A stretch of 64,000 nucleotides of DNA. Source: Rhodobacteraceae bacterium UBA6796 (GTDB taxonomy: Bacteria > Pseudomonadota > Alphaproteobacteria > Rhodobacterales > Rhodobacteraceae). The notes below the pieces were generated by a model that worked only from the letters and a program-made list of their open reading frames with translations, was not told the origin of the DNA and searched no databases. The translations under genes were made by a program, and so were the position numbers. The stretch spans positions 1-64,000 of the forward strand of contig DKFM01000020.1 in assembly GCA_002452815.1 (NCBI GenBank). The letters are read 5' to 3'. Positions 9,994 to 19,308 of this stretch are shown piece after piece; positions within the stretch are counted from its first letter, which is position 1, and the number at the start of each line of letters is the position of its first letter.

Positions 9994-11138
9994 CGTCCCA
10001 ACGCACCCAGAACCGAGCGCGCGGCGCGCAGGCCCGGGTCTTCGCCGCCCTCGCCCAGCCGCTGCATCGTCAGCTCCATCGCCTCGAACTGCGCCGCGCG
10101 CAGCGCGTCGTTTTCCAACAGCGCCGAGAGCGCCGCAGCAATCGGCCCGGGGCGGCAGTTCGGGCCCAGAAATTCCGGGATCGCGCGGCGCTCGGACACC
10201 AGATTGACCAGCGTCACCGTATCGACCCGCAGCATCCGCGAAATCAGGTGCCAGGTCACGAAGGCGGCGTCATAGGCAATCACCATCGGCGTGCGGCTGG
10301 CCGCCAGTTCCAGGCTGACCGTGCCGCTGGCCGCCAGCGCCAGATCGGCGGCGGCAAAGGCCGCGCGCTTGTCGGCCAGATCCTCGACCACGATCGGCGC
10401 GACCGGCCAGCGGGCCGACATCTCGCGCACCATCGGTGCCACGCCCTGCACCGTGGGCAGCACCACGCGCAGCCCCGGCTCGCGGTCGCGCAGCCGCATC
10501 AGCGCCTCGTCGAAGCGCGGGCCCAGCCGTTTCACCTCGCCCCGGCGCGACCCGGGCAGGCACAGCACCAGCGGCTGATCGGGGCCGATCATGTAGGTTT
10601 CGCGAAATGCCGCCGCCTCGGCCGCGCCGGCATGGGGTTCGGCCACGACCGGGTGGCCGACGAAATCGCAGCTCATCCCCGCCGCCTGCATATAGGGCGG
10701 CTCGAACGGCAAGAGCGCAAGCACATGGTCGATCACCTGCGCCATCTTGGCCGCACGGCCCGGGCGCCAGGCCCAGACCGAGGGCGCGACATAGTGGATC
10801 GTGCGCAGATCGGGGCGCGCAGCCCGCGCCGCACGCGCCACCCGCAGGCAAAAATCCGGGCTGTCGATGGTGATCAGCGCATCGGGCGCCAGTTCGGTGA
10901 CGGCGGCGGCGGTCTCGGCAATGCGGCGCTTCAGCTGGCGGTATTTCGGCAGCACCTCGGCCAGCCCCATCACCGACAGCTCCTCCATCGGGAAGCGGCT
11001 GGTCAGACCCTCGGCCGCCATCAGCGGCCCGCCAACCCCATGAAACGCGACCCCGGGCACCAGGCTTTTCAGCCCCGCCATCAGCGCAGCGCCCAGCTTG
11101 TCGCCCGAGGCCTCGCCCGCGATCACAAACAGCTTCAT
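9990..11138 (-). CDS. lpxB: Lipid-A-disaccharide synthase
   Basis: A 382-aa GT-B fold glycosyltransferase (family GT19) that joins UDP-2,3-diacylglucosamine and lipid X to form the beta-1,6 disaccharide of lipid A at the inner face of the cytoplasmic membrane. The N-terminus has AGEASGD (residues 7-13); VAPSVWAWRPGR and PGSRRGEVKR are further family blocks. The start at 11138 overlaps the lpxI stop (ATGA). It is the last gene of the envelope block and ends against pxpA with overlapping stop codons. Confidence 0.95.
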   Translation of the reverse strand: MKLFVIAGEASGDKLGAALMAGLKSLVPGVAFHGVGGPLMAAEGLTSRFPMEELSVMGLAEVLPKYRQLKRRIAETAAAVTELAPDALITIDSPDFCLRVARAARAARPDLRTIHYVAPSVWAWRPGRAAKMAQVIDHVLALLPFEPPYMQAAGMSCDFVGHPVVAEPHAGAAEAAAFRETYMIGPDQPLVLCLPGSRRGEVKRLGPRFDEALMRLRDREPGLRVVLPTVQGVAPMVREMSARWPVAPIVVEDLADKRAAFAAADLALAASGTVSLELAASRTPMVIAYDAAFVTWHLISRMLRVDTVTLVNLVSERRAIPEFLGPNCRPGPIAAALSALLENDALRAAQFEAMELTMQRLGEGGEDPGLRAARSVLGALGR

Positions 11139-11941
11139 GGCTCGCGCGCCCACAGAAACAGGCCCACGGCCTCGGCGGCGGCCTGCGTGGCGGCGCGGTC
11201 CAGCAACAGCACGCCCCCCGCCTGCCAGACGATCCCGGCAAGCCCCGCGGCAGCGGCGCGCGCCACCGTCTGCGGACCGATCGCGGGCAGGTCGATGCGG
11301 CGATCCTGATCGGGTTTCGGCGCCTTGTAGAACACCCCGCGCGCGCCGGTCGGATCGGGTTTGAGCGCCTGATGCAGGGCCGCGAAATCCAGCATCGCAT
11401 CGGTGCCGGGCAAGGATTCGACCGCCAGACACAGGCCCTGCGCCACCACCGCGCCCTGCCCCACATCGACCCCGCCCAGGGCCGCAACGATCGCCGCCGC
11501 ACGCGCGGCGTCTTCGGCATCGGCGGGGCCGGGCGTGCCGGTCAGCACACCGGGCCCGGGCACCAAATCGGGGGCGATGTCATCCGCGCCGACCACGCCA
11601 AGGCCCCATTCCTCGAACAGCTCTATCACTGCGCGCAGCGTCGCGTCGTCGCCCGCCTGCATCGCGCCGATCAGCCGCGGCACCAGCGCGGCGGTGCGGG
11701 CGTCGAACAATTCCGGTTCCAGCCGCGGGCGGCGCATCGCACCGGCGAAACAGACCTGCGTCACGCCCCGCTCGACCAGCGCATCCAGAAACGGCACCAG
11801 CCGTTCGACCCGGAAGCGCAGCGGCTCGGCGCCCGGAACGGCAGCGGCAAACCCCTCCATTTCACAGATCAGCATGCCGGGACGGGCCGCGGCCAGCAGC
11901 GCGGGCAAGGCGCCGGTGCCTGCAATCAGCGCGGTGCTCAT
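11135..11941 (-). CDS. lpxI: UDP-2,3-diacylglucosamine pyrophosphatase LpxI (DUF1009)
   Basis: A 268-aa LpxI/DUF1009 protein, the alphaproteobacterial enzyme that hydrolyses UDP-2,3-diacylglucosamine to lipid X and UMP, replacing LpxH. Recognised by the N-terminal STALIAGTGALPALLA, the TPGPADAEDAARA and GQGAVVAQGLCLAVE blocks, and its position between lpxA and lpxB. The ATG at 11941 overlaps the lpxA stop and its TGA overlaps the lpxB start, so lpxA-lpxI-lpxB are translationally coupled. Confidence 0.93.
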   Translation of the reverse strand: MSTALIAGTGALPALLAAARPGMLICEMEGFAAAVPGAEPLRFRVERLVPFLDALVERGVTQVCFAGAMRRPRLEPELFDARTAALVPRLIGAMQAGDDATLRAVIELFEEWGLGVVGADDIAPDLVPGPGVLTGTPGPADAEDAARAAAIVAALGGVDVGQGAVVAQGLCLAVESLPGTDAMLDFAALHQALKPDPTGARGVFYKAPKPDQDRRIDLPAIGPQTVARAAAAGLAGIVWQAGGVLLLDRAATQAAAEAVGLFLWAREP

Positions 11942-12732
11942 CGCGGGGTCAGGAAGCTGCGGTCCGAGGGACCGAGGATGAAATCCAGCACCTCGCGCAC
12001 ATGGGTGCTTGCGGGGGCCTCTTCGGACAGCTTGCGCGCCTGTTCGCGAAAATTCCCGGCGGCAAGGGCGGTGAACATCTCGCGCAGCGCGCCGATTTCC
12101 TCGCGCGCAACGCCGCGCCGTTTCAGCCCGACGAGGTTCAGCCCCTCCAGCCCGGCGCGCGGCCCCGCGACCAGCGCATGCGGGATCACATCGGCGGTCA
12201 CCATCGACAAGGCGCCAACAATCGCGCCATGGCCGATGCGCACCCATTGATGCACGCCCGACAGCCCGCCGACAATCACGTCATCTTCCAGCACGCAATG
12301 CCCCGCGATCGCGACCGAATTGACCAGAATGACCCGGTTGCCGATCTGCGCATCATGGGCGACGTGGCAATTGGCCATGAACAAGCCGTCATCGCCGACC
12401 TGCGTCAGCCCGCCGCCGCCTTCTGTGCCCGTGCTCATCGTCACGTTTTCGCGGATGCGGTTGCGCTTGCCCACGATCAGGCGGGTGCGTTCGCCCTTGA
12501 ACTTCAGGTCCTGCGGGATCTGCCCCAGCGAGGCGAAGGGAAACACCACCGTTTCGTCGCCAATCTCGGTCCAGCCGGTGACGACGACATGGGATTTCAG
12601 CTCGACCCCGGCGCCGAGCGTGACCTCGGGGCCGATCAGGCAGAACGGCCCGATCTTGCAGCCCGGCCCGATCACCGCGCCGGCTTCGATCACCGCCGAG
12701 GGGTGAATCTCGGCGCCTGGATCAATGCTCAT
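11938..12732 (-). CDS. lpxA: UDP-N-acetylglucosamine acyltransferase
   Basis: A 264-aa left-handed beta-helix acyltransferase with hexapeptide repeats. It transfers 3-hydroxyacyl from ACP to the 3-OH of UDP-GlcNAc, the first step of lipid A synthesis. The catalytic His is His126 in NCHVAHDAQIGN. By counting from this His to the conserved HQ (residues 161-162), the residue equivalent to the E. coli acyl-chain ruler Gly173 is Ala174 (IVGALSMV). A bulkier residue there is expected to shorten the accepted acyl chain, in line with the 3-hydroxydecanoate known in Rhodobacter lipid A. It starts 3 bases after the fabZ stop. Confidence 0.95.
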   Translation of the reverse strand: MSIDPGAEIHPSAVIEAGAVIGPGCKIGPFCLIGPEVTLGAGVELKSHVVVTGWTEIGDETVVFPFASLGQIPQDLKFKGERTRLIVGKRNRIRENVTMSTGTEGGGGLTQVGDDGLFMANCHVAHDAQIGNRVILVNSVAIAGHCVLEDDVIVGGLSGVHQWVRIGHGAIVGALSMVTADVIPHALVAGPRAGLEGLNLVGLKRRGVAREEIGALREMFTALAAGNFREQARKLSEEAPASTHVREVLDFILGPSDRSFLTPR

Positions 12733-12735
12733 CGC

Positions 12736-13197
12736 TTACCCCTTGAGGTCCATCATCGCGGTGAATTCCGCCTGCGCGGCCAGTTGGCCCTCGACAAAGG
12801 CCTGGCCTTCGAATTTCCAGATCTTGCCGCCGCCGCGCTTCACCTTGACGTGCATTTCCAGCACGTCGCCCGGCACCACCATGCGGCGGAACTTGCACGC
12901 GTCGATGCCCATGAAATAGGTGCCAAGCGGGCGGTCGATCACATTAAGCGAAATCCCCACCACGACCGCCGAAGTCTGCGCCATCGCCTCGATGATCGTC
13001 ACGCCCGGCATGATCGGCTCATTCGGGAAATGGCCCTGGAAATGCGGCTCGTTGCAGGTGACGTTCTTGATCCCCACGGCGCTTTCGAAAGGCACGATGT
13101 CGCGCACCTTGTCGATGAACAGGAACGGATAGCGGTGCGGGATGATGCGCTTGATCAGGCTCAGATCGGCAGAGGTATAGGGGGCGGGTTCGGTCAT
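12736..13197 (-). CDS. fabZ: 3-hydroxyacyl-ACP dehydratase FabZ
   Basis: A 153-aa hot-dog fold dehydratase of type II fatty acid synthesis. The active-site His56 and Glu70 are visible in [12 protein letters not shown] and [10 protein letters not shown]. The ATG at 13197 is preceded by AAGGAAC and matches the usual length; an upstream extension of 25 codons has no support. It sits between ompH and lpxA; sharing the 3-hydroxyacyl-ACP pool with LpxA explains the linkage. In many proteobacteria lpxD lies just upstream, but here only 96 bases separate fabZ from ompH. Confidence 0.95.
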   Translation of the reverse strand: MTEPAPYTSADLSLIKRIIPHRYPFLFIDKVRDIVPFESAVGIKNVTCNEPHFQGHFPNEPIMPGVTIIEAMAQTSAVVVGISLNVIDRPLGTYFMGIDACKFRRMVVPGDVLEMHVKVKRGGGKIWKFEGQAFVEGQLAAQAEFTAMMDLKG

Positions 13198-13293
13198 CGG
13201 AGTTCCTTGTCTTGTGGGCTGGCCCGGCCGCCCTGTCCCGATCTTGCTAACAACCGCAGGCGGGCTTGGCAAGAACGGGGGTGGCGCCTGCTC

Positions 13294-13989
13294 TTATTGG
13301 CCGGGGGCCGGGGCCTCGGTGGGGGCCGCGACGGGCGCGCCGGTCTGCGGCGCATCGGGCGCGTCGGCACCATCCTCGGCGGGGTCGGAGATCGCGCTGC
13401 CCTCGCCCAGTTCATCATTCACCAGCGTTATCAGCGCTTCGGTCACGTCGATCTGCGCCAGCCCGCGGATGATGACCCGGCTGTCCAGCACGACGGCGGC
13501 ATGGTTCTGCACCAGGATCTGATCGAGCAGCGGCACAACCTGCGCGATGAAGGCCTGGCGTTCATCTTCCAGCCGCCGGTTCAGGGCCTGTGCCTTGGCC
13601 TTTTGTGCCGCGCGAATGCCGGTTGCGCGCTGATCGAAGGCCTCAGCTTCGGCCCGGAAGGCCTGCGGTGCCATCGTCGCGCGGCGTTCGGTCAGGCTGC
13701 GTTCTTCGGCGATCAGATCGTCGGCAATACGGTTGTTTTCGGTGGTCAGCGCCTGCGAGGCGGCGGCGATTTCGCGACGCACCCGCTGACCCCAGAGCGA
13801 GCCGTCATAAAGCCGCTCCCAATCCAGCGTCAGGATCTGGCTTTGTGCGGCGGCCTCGGCGGCAGTGTCCTGCGCGGCACCCGGCAGGGCCGCGCCGCCA
13901 AACATCGCAAGCCCCAGCAGAAAAACGACAGACCGGAGCCCGCGCGCGGCCCATGCCCCGCCCTGCCCCGGTCTGCGCACGATCCGCAT
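13294..13989 (-). CDS. OmpH/Skp family periplasmic chaperone
   Basis: A 231-aa protein with an N-terminal signal peptide (hydrophobic stretch about residues 20-38, cleavage near PGAAQD). A mostly helical, Gln/Ala/Arg/Glu-rich body follows (about 50-165), as in Skp/OmpH chaperones that hold outer-membrane proteins in the periplasm on their way to BamA. The C-terminal 35 residues are Asp/Pro/Ala-rich and look disordered. It lies 8 bases after the bamA stop. Sequence conservation in this family is low, so the call leans on context and composition. Confidence 0.85.
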   Translation of the reverse strand: MRIVRRPGQGGAWAARGLRSVVFLLGLAMFGGAALPGAAQDTAAEAAAQSQILTLDWERLYDGSLWGQRVRREIAAASQALTTENNRIADDLIAEERSLTERRATMAPQAFRAEAEAFDQRATGIRAAQKAKAQALNRRLEDERQAFIAQVVPLLDQILVQNHAAVVLDSRVIIRGLAQIDVTEALITLVNDELGEGSAISDPAEDGADAPDAPQTGAPVAAPTEAPAPGQ

Positions 13990-13997
13990 CTGCGACC

Positions 13998-16328
13998 TCA
14001 GAACTTGGTCGAAATGGTCAGATCGAAGACCCGATCAAGGTCGTATTCCTCTTTCTTGAGCGCATGCGCGAAGTTGAAGCGCAGCGGACCGATCGGCGTG
14101 GTCCAGAACAGCGACAGGCCGATCGACGAACGCCAGTGCAGCGCATCATCCACGGTGCCCGCGAAACCGGCGGTATCGTCCAGCCCCCAGACCGAACCCA
14201 CGTCCAGGAAGGCGCCGCCATGGATGCCGTATTCCTCGGGCGTGCCCAGCGGGAATTCCGATTCCAGACGCAGCGCGGCAAAATACTTGCCGCCAAGCGC
14301 ATCTTCGTTAACCGCGGTGGTGTCGCGCGGGCCATAGCCGTTGGTCTCGAACCCGCGGATCTTGCCGTTGCCCGAGAAGCGATCCAGAACCGTCAGCTTG
14401 GTATCGCCGCGGGCGTGGATCGCCCCGCCTTCCAGCTCGGCGCGCAGGGTGACTTCCTCGTTCAGGATCTTGCGCTCGACCCGGGCCAGCGCGGTGGTGG
14501 TGATCGCCTCGACATCACCGCCGAAGCCCGCCACATCCTGCCCGAAGCGCAGGGTCATGCCCCAACGCGGGTCAATCCCGGTGGTGCGCGTGTCATAGGT
14601 GTAGGTGTAGCCAAACGCCGAGCTGTTGCGCTTGCCCTCTTCGGCGATCAGGATCGGCGAAGAGTTCGTGTCGACATCATACAGTTCCTTGCTGGAATAG
14701 CTGTAGCGCATTTTCAGCCGCCCGTTTTCCGACACGGGGAATTCGATCGCCGGCGAGATGCCATAGGATTTCGTCGAATAATCCGCGCTGTCATATTCGG
14801 ACGTCGTGTACCAGATGTTGAATTTGCCCTTCAGGTCGCGCCCGAAAAGATAGGGCTCGATGAAGGTCAGCGAGTTCTGCTGGTTGTCGGCCGTGGTCGA
14901 CACCGACAGACCGACATACTGGCCGCGGCCCAGGAAGTTGCGTTCCTGCAGGTCCAGCGTCAGACCGAAGCCCGCATCCTGACCGTAGCTGGCGCCGATC
15001 CCGAACGAGCCGGTCGGCTGTTCCTCGACGTTCACATCGACCACGACCTGATCGGACGCGGTGCCCTGACGCGAGTTCACCTCGGCGTTCGAGAAGAAGC
15101 CAAGCGCGCGGATACGTTCGGCCGAGTTGCGGATTTCACGCGGGTTGAAGGGGTCGCCTTCGACCGTGCGGAATTCGCGGCGCACGACCTTGTCGAGCGT
15201 GGTGGTGTTGCCCTCGATGTCGATGCGTTCGACAAAGACGCGCGGCCCGCGCACCAGCGCGAATTCCACATCCAGCGTCAGGTCGCGTTCGTTGCGGGTC
15301 ACGCGCGGTTCGACGCGGACGAATTGCGCGCCCTTGCGCAATGCCACCTCTTCCATCCGGGTGATCGCCAGATCGACCGCATTGGGCGAATAGACCACAC
15401 CCGAGCGGATCTTGGTCAGCTTCTGAAACTCGACGGCGTCCAGATCCGGGATTTCCGAGGTGGTGGTGATCTTGCCGAACCGGAACTGCTGCCCTTCGCG
15501 GATGTTGAATGTCATGAAGAACGCATCGCGTTCCCGCGCCATTTCCGAGGACACCCCGGTGACCTGCACATCGACATAGCCGCGCGCCCGGTAGAAATCG
15601 GTCAGCAGCTGACGGTCGAACTCGACCCGATCGCCGACGAAGGTGTCGCGCTGGATGATCTGGCGCAGCAGGCCCGCCTGTTTGGTCTGCAGCACGTTGC
15701 GCAGGCGGCGGTCCGAATAATGGCGGTTGCCGGTGAACGAGATCCGCTCGACCTCGGTCACCTTGCCTTCCTTGATCTCGAAGGCCACGTCGACGCGGTT
15801 GCCGTCACGGCGGATCACCTTGGGATCGACGCGGGCGGCCAGTCGACCGACATTGGCATAGGCTTCGGTAATCAGCGCGGCGTCGGCCTCGACCGTGGCG
15901 GGCGAATAGATCTTGCGCGACTGGGTCTTGACCATCTTGGCCAGATCCTCGTCCTTCAGCTTCTTGTTGCCTTCGAAGTTGACGACGTTGATCGTGGGAT
16001 ATTCCTGCACCCGGATCACCAGCGTGCCGCCCTGCGGCACCAGTTCGACGCTTTCGAACAGCCCCGAGCCCTGCAACCGCTGATAGGCATCGTTCAGCGC
16101 CCCCGCCGACACCGGCTTGCCGCGACCGATTCCTGCGTAGGTGATGATGGTTTGCGGTTCGATCCGCTCATTCCCCTCGATCACCAGATTGCTGAAGCTG
16201 TAGGTCTGCGCCTGCGCCATCGTCGGTTCGGCCACCCAAACCGTTGCCATCGCAAGGAAAATTGCAGTAGACTTGAGCGCCCCGCGAACCGTGGAAAGCC
16301 CGCCTGCCCGTTGCAGCCAATTCGTCAT
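13998..16328 (-). CDS. bamA: Outer membrane protein assembly factor BamA
   Basis: A 776-aa Omp85 protein that inserts beta-barrel proteins into the outer membrane. It has a signal peptide (MTNWLQ... to MAQAQ, about 40 residues), five POTRA repeats to about residue 420 (first at FSNLVIEGNERIEP), then a 16-strand barrel ending in the C-terminal Phe of STKF, the usual insertion signal. The ATG at 16328 is my choice; an ATG at 16352 or a TTG at 16367 would add 8 or 13 residues before the signal peptide. Context: rseP upstream, ompH and fabZ downstream. Confidence 0.95.
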   Translation of the reverse strand: MTNWLQRAGGLSTVRGALKSTAIFLAMATVWVAEPTMAQAQTYSFSNLVIEGNERIEPQTIITYAGIGRGKPVSAGALNDAYQRLQGSGLFESVELVPQGGTLVIRVQEYPTINVVNFEGNKKLKDEDLAKMVKTQSRKIYSPATVEADAALITEAYANVGRLAARVDPKVIRRDGNRVDVAFEIKEGKVTEVERISFTGNRHYSDRRLRNVLQTKQAGLLRQIIQRDTFVGDRVEFDRQLLTDFYRARGYVDVQVTGVSSEMARERDAFFMTFNIREGQQFRFGKITTTSEIPDLDAVEFQKLTKIRSGVVYSPNAVDLAITRMEEVALRKGAQFVRVEPRVTRNERDLTLDVEFALVRGPRVFVERIDIEGNTTTLDKVVRREFRTVEGDPFNPREIRNSAERIRALGFFSNAEVNSRQGTASDQVVVDVNVEEQPTGSFGIGASYGQDAGFGLTLDLQERNFLGRGQYVGLSVSTTADNQQNSLTFIEPYLFGRDLKGKFNIWYTTSEYDSADYSTKSYGISPAIEFPVSENGRLKMRYSYSSKELYDVDTNSSPILIAEEGKRNSSAFGYTYTYDTRTTGIDPRWGMTLRFGQDVAGFGGDVEAITTTALARVERKILNEEVTLRAELEGGAIHARGDTKLTVLDRFSGNGKIRGFETNGYGPRDTTAVNEDALGGKYFAALRLESEFPLGTPEEYGIHGGAFLDVGSVWGLDDTAGFAGTVDDALHWRSSIGLSLFWTTPIGPLRFNFAHALKKEEYDLDRVFDLTISTKF

Positions 16329-16499
16329 CGCCCTCACCCCGCCAGATGGCATCCCTAGTGTTTCCAAAGTGACTACCGGGAAAGCCCCGGCTTGTCAAAA
16401 GCGCAGGGCGCAGGAAATCCCCACGCCCCTCAGCACAGCCTGCGGCCGCGCAAAAAATATGCCCCCTGCCCGCTGGCTTTTGCTGACGGGGCGGCAGGA

Positions 16500-16670
16500 T
16501 CAGAGTTGATAAGGCAGATGCGCCGGAGCCAGCATCTCGGCCAGCTGGATGCCGATGATACAGGCGCCCAGCAATGCCACGACGACCGCCAGCGGCACGA
16601 TGATCCGGTCAAGCGCCAGATCAACGATCATCGACAGCCCGCGGACTCCTTCGCTCAATACCAATTGCAT
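16500..16670 (-). CDS. 56-aa single-span membrane protein (unknown)
   Basis: A small frame in the 460-base gap between rseP and bamA. It begins MQLVLSEGVRGL and is hydrophobic from about residue 12 to 42 (IVPLAVVVALLGACIIGIQL), ending in LPYQL. A near-perfect ribosome binding site AAGGAGG precedes the ATG by 8 bases on the minus strand, which is why I accept it over a longer in-frame start at 16760. I recognise no family. The protein is probably an inner-membrane helix, and its position between the S2P protease gene and bamA suggests a link to envelope biogenesis. That link is inference. Confidence 0.6.
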   Translation of the reverse strand: MQLVLSEGVRGLSMIVDLALDRIIVPLAVVVALLGACIIGIQLAEMLAPAHLPYQL

Positions 16671-16788
16671 CGCCAGGCCCTCCTTGGCTGCGGCTGCGAA
16701 ATTGCAGGTTCGGGATAGACCGGGAATATGGCCAAATTGCGGCGCAGCGCCGGAATTCAATCATAACGTGCAAAATGCCGCAGCCCCC

Positions 16789-18123
16789 TTACGGGCAGAA
16801 GATGTCGTTTGACAGGCCAAACAGCATCATCGTCAGCACCAGCGCGATGCCGATCGCCGTCAGCACGTTCATCACCTTGTCCGACGGCGGCTTGCCCGCC
16901 ACCGCTTCCCAGACGTGGAACATCAGATGCCCGCCGTCCAGCACCGGGATCGGGAACAGGTTCAGGAAGCCAACGGCCGTGGACAGCACTGCGATGAACC
17001 AGATGAAATCGGGCATCCCCGATTGCGCCGCCGCGGCAGAGCCCTGCGCAATGCCGATCGCGCCGCGCAGATTGCAGCTGGAAATATCGCCCGCCACCAT
17101 ATGCACCAGCCCCGAGACCGATTGCGCGATGATGCCCCAGGTCTGACGCACGGCGCCGCCAAGGGCCTCGGGAAGGGTGGTGGCCCGGGTTTCCGGTTCG
17201 AACACGAAGGTGCCGGTCGCGCCGATCATCCAGCGGGTCTCGAACCCGCCATCGGCGGCGGGAATATCGGTGCTTTTGGGTTCCAGCGTGCGCTCGAACG
17301 CGCCGCCGTCCGCGCGCCACAGCGCCAGCGCCAGCGGCGCCCCCTGCGAGGCGGTCACCGCCACCTGCAGATCGGCAAAGCGCCAGATCGGCTGGCCGTC
17401 GATGGCGGTGATGACATCGCCTTCCTTCAGCCCGGCCGCATAGGCCGCCGATTGCGCGATCACACCGCTCAGCCGCGGGGGATACAGCTGCGGGCCGGTG
17501 ATCTCGATCTCGGCGCCATCGCGCAGAACGCGATAGGGCAAGGTGGGCTGCGAGGGCAGCGTGTCGATGATCGCGCTCAGCGCGGCAAAATCCGGGGTCT
17601 CCTGCCCGTTCACCGCCAGGATACGGTCGCCCACCTGCAATTCGGCATGGCCGCCGGGCAGATCGCTCAGCGCGCCGACGGTGGGTTCGTCCGTCGCGGT
17701 GCCCGACCACAGCAAAAGCCCTGCGATCACCGCGATCGACAGGATGAAGTTGAACACCGGCCCCGCCGCAACCGTGGCCGCCCGCGCCCACAGCGGCGCG
17801 CCGTGCATGGTATGGCGGCGTTCCTCGGCGCTCAGCTCGCGCATGGTGTCGGCATCCTCGCCCGCCGAGGCCGCATTCGCGTCACCCAGAAACTTGACGT
17901 ATCCGCCCAGCGGGATCGCCGCCAGCTGCCAGCGCGTGCCGCGCTTGTCCACCCGGCTGAACAGTTTCGGGCCGAAGCCCAGGCTGAACACCTCGGCCTT
18001 GATCCCGGACCAGCGGCCGACGATGTAATGGCCGTATTCATGCACCGTGACGATGATCGACAGCGCGATCACGAACATGCCGGCGGTATACAGGCCGTGG
18101 CCAATGGTGGACAGAAACTCCAA
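16789..18123 (-). CDS. rseP: Site-2 intramembrane zinc metalloprotease RseP
   Basis: A 444-aa M50 protease. The zinc motif HEYGH is at residues 28-32 in the first membrane helix. PDZ domains follow in the middle (about 130-300), and the second catalytic motif lies near the C-terminus (LNLFPIPVLDGGHL). It cleaves membrane-anchored anti-sigma factors and remnant signal peptides. It starts 3 bases after the dxr stop, so it belongs to the same transcript as dxr and cdsA. Confidence 0.94.
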   Translation of the reverse strand: MEFLSTIGHGLYTAGMFVIALSIIVTVHEYGHYIVGRWSGIKAEVFSLGFGPKLFSRVDKRGTRWQLAAIPLGGYVKFLGDANAASAGEDADTMRELSAEERRHTMHGAPLWARAATVAAGPVFNFILSIAVIAGLLLWSGTATDEPTVGALSDLPGGHAELQVGDRILAVNGQETPDFAALSAIIDTLPSQPTLPYRVLRDGAEIEITGPQLYPPRLSGVIAQSAAYAAGLKEGDVITAIDGQPIWRFADLQVAVTASQGAPLALALWRADGGAFERTLEPKSTDIPAADGGFETRWMIGATGTFVFEPETRATTLPEALGGAVRQTWGIIAQSVSGLVHMVAGDISSCNLRGAIGIAQGSAAAAQSGMPDFIWFIAVLSTAVGFLNLFPIPVLDGGHLMFHVWEAVAGKPPSDKVMNVLTAIGIALVLTMMLFGLSNDIFCP

Positions 18124-18126
18124 GGC

Positions 18127-19305
18127 TCAGATCCTTCCGGTCGAGATATGTTCAAACGCGAGGGCGCGGGCCTCGGCATCGGTGAGCATCACGTTATCCA
18201 AAGATACCGCGGCATTTCCAAGCCCTTGGCGCGATGACATCTGCGCGAGGACGGTTTCGACCAGCCGCGCCATGTCCAGAAAGCCGATCTTGCCGGCGAT
18301 GAAGGCATCAAGCGCTGCCTCTTTCGCGGCGTTGAAGGCCGCCCCCGCCGTGCCGCCGATCGCCATCACCTCGCGCGCCAGGCGCAGCGCCGGAAAGCGG
18401 GTCAGGTCAGGCGCACGGAAGGTCAGGCTGCCGATTTCCGCCAGATCGAGCCGCTTGACCGGCAGCGCGCGCCGCGCGGGCCAGTTCAGCGCATAGCCGA
18501 TGGCATGGCGCATGTCGGGCGCACCCAGATGCGCCATCAGCGCCCCGTCGGTGAACCCCACCAGGGCATGAACCAGCGATTCCGGATGCACCAGAACCTC
18601 GATCATGTCGGGGTCAACGCGGAAGTATTCCTTGGTTTCAATGACTTCCAGCGCCTTGTTGAACATCGACGCGCTGTCGATGGTGATCCGCTGCCCCATC
18701 GCCCAGTTCGGATGGCTCGACGCTTCGGCCACGGTCGCGTGGGCCAGTTTTTCCAGCGGCCAGTTGCGGAAGGCGCCGCCCGAGGCGGTAATTATGATCC
18801 GCTCGACTGCGGCCATATCCTCGCCCACCAGCGCCTGGAACACCGCGGAATGTTCACTGTCCACCGGCAGGATGCGGGCGCCGTGCCGCGCGGCCTCGGC
18901 CAGCAGGAGCGGCCCGGCGGTGACCAGCGATTCCTTGTTGGCCAGCGCCAGCGTCGCGCCCTGCGCCAGCGCGCGGAACCCCGGGGCCAGCCCGGCCGCG
19001 CCGACGATCGCGCTCATCACCCAGTCGGCCGGGCGCTCCGCCGCCTCGATCAGGGCCTGCGGGCCAGCGGCAGCCTCGATCCCGGTTCCCGCCAAGGCCT
19101 CGCGCAATGCGGGCAGGCAGGCGTCATAGGCGGTCACCGCCAGATCGGCGCGCAGCGCGATCGCCTGTTCGGCCAGCCGCGCGACATTGGCCCCACCCGA
19201 CAGCGTGACAATATCGAAGGCCTCGGCCCCGCCCTGCCGCATCAACAGGTCGAACGTGCTTTCCCCGATCGAGCCGGTGGCACCGAATACCGAAATTCTG
19301 CGCAT
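18127..19305 (-). CDS. dxr: 1-deoxy-D-xylulose 5-phosphate reductoisomerase
   Basis: A 392-aa enzyme of the MEP isoprenoid pathway, converting DXP to MEP with NADPH and a divalent metal. The NADPH-binding GATGSIG is at residues 8-14. LALANKESLVTAG, ILPVDSEHSA and the TASGGAFR and HPNWAMGQRITIDSA blocks are diagnostic. It follows cdsA with a 3-base gap. Together with uppS upstream it supplies and uses isoprenoid precursors for cell-wall lipid carriers. Confidence 0.96.
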   Translation of the reverse strand: MRRISVFGATGSIGESTFDLLMRQGGAEAFDIVTLSGGANVARLAEQAIALRADLAVTAYDACLPALREALAGTGIEAAAGPQALIEAAERPADWVMSAIVGAAGLAPGFRALAQGATLALANKESLVTAGPLLLAEAARHGARILPVDSEHSAVFQALVGEDMAAVERIIITASGGAFRNWPLEKLAHATVAEASSHPNWAMGQRITIDSASMFNKALEVIETKEYFRVDPDMIEVLVHPESLVHALVGFTDGALMAHLGAPDMRHAIGYALNWPARRALPVKRLDLAEIGSLTFRAPDLTRFPALRLAREVMAIGGTAGAAFNAAKEAALDAFIAGKIGFLDMARLVETVLAQMSSRQGLGNAAVSLDNVMLTDAEARALAFEHISTGRI

Positions 19306-19308
19306 GTC

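Noticed and set aside
12001..16358. Two long plus-strand open frames opposite lpxA-fabZ-ompH-bamA
   Set aside because: Antisense frames kept open by third-position G/C bias. The composition is Arg/His/Gln-rich, and all minus-strand genes here are conserved.
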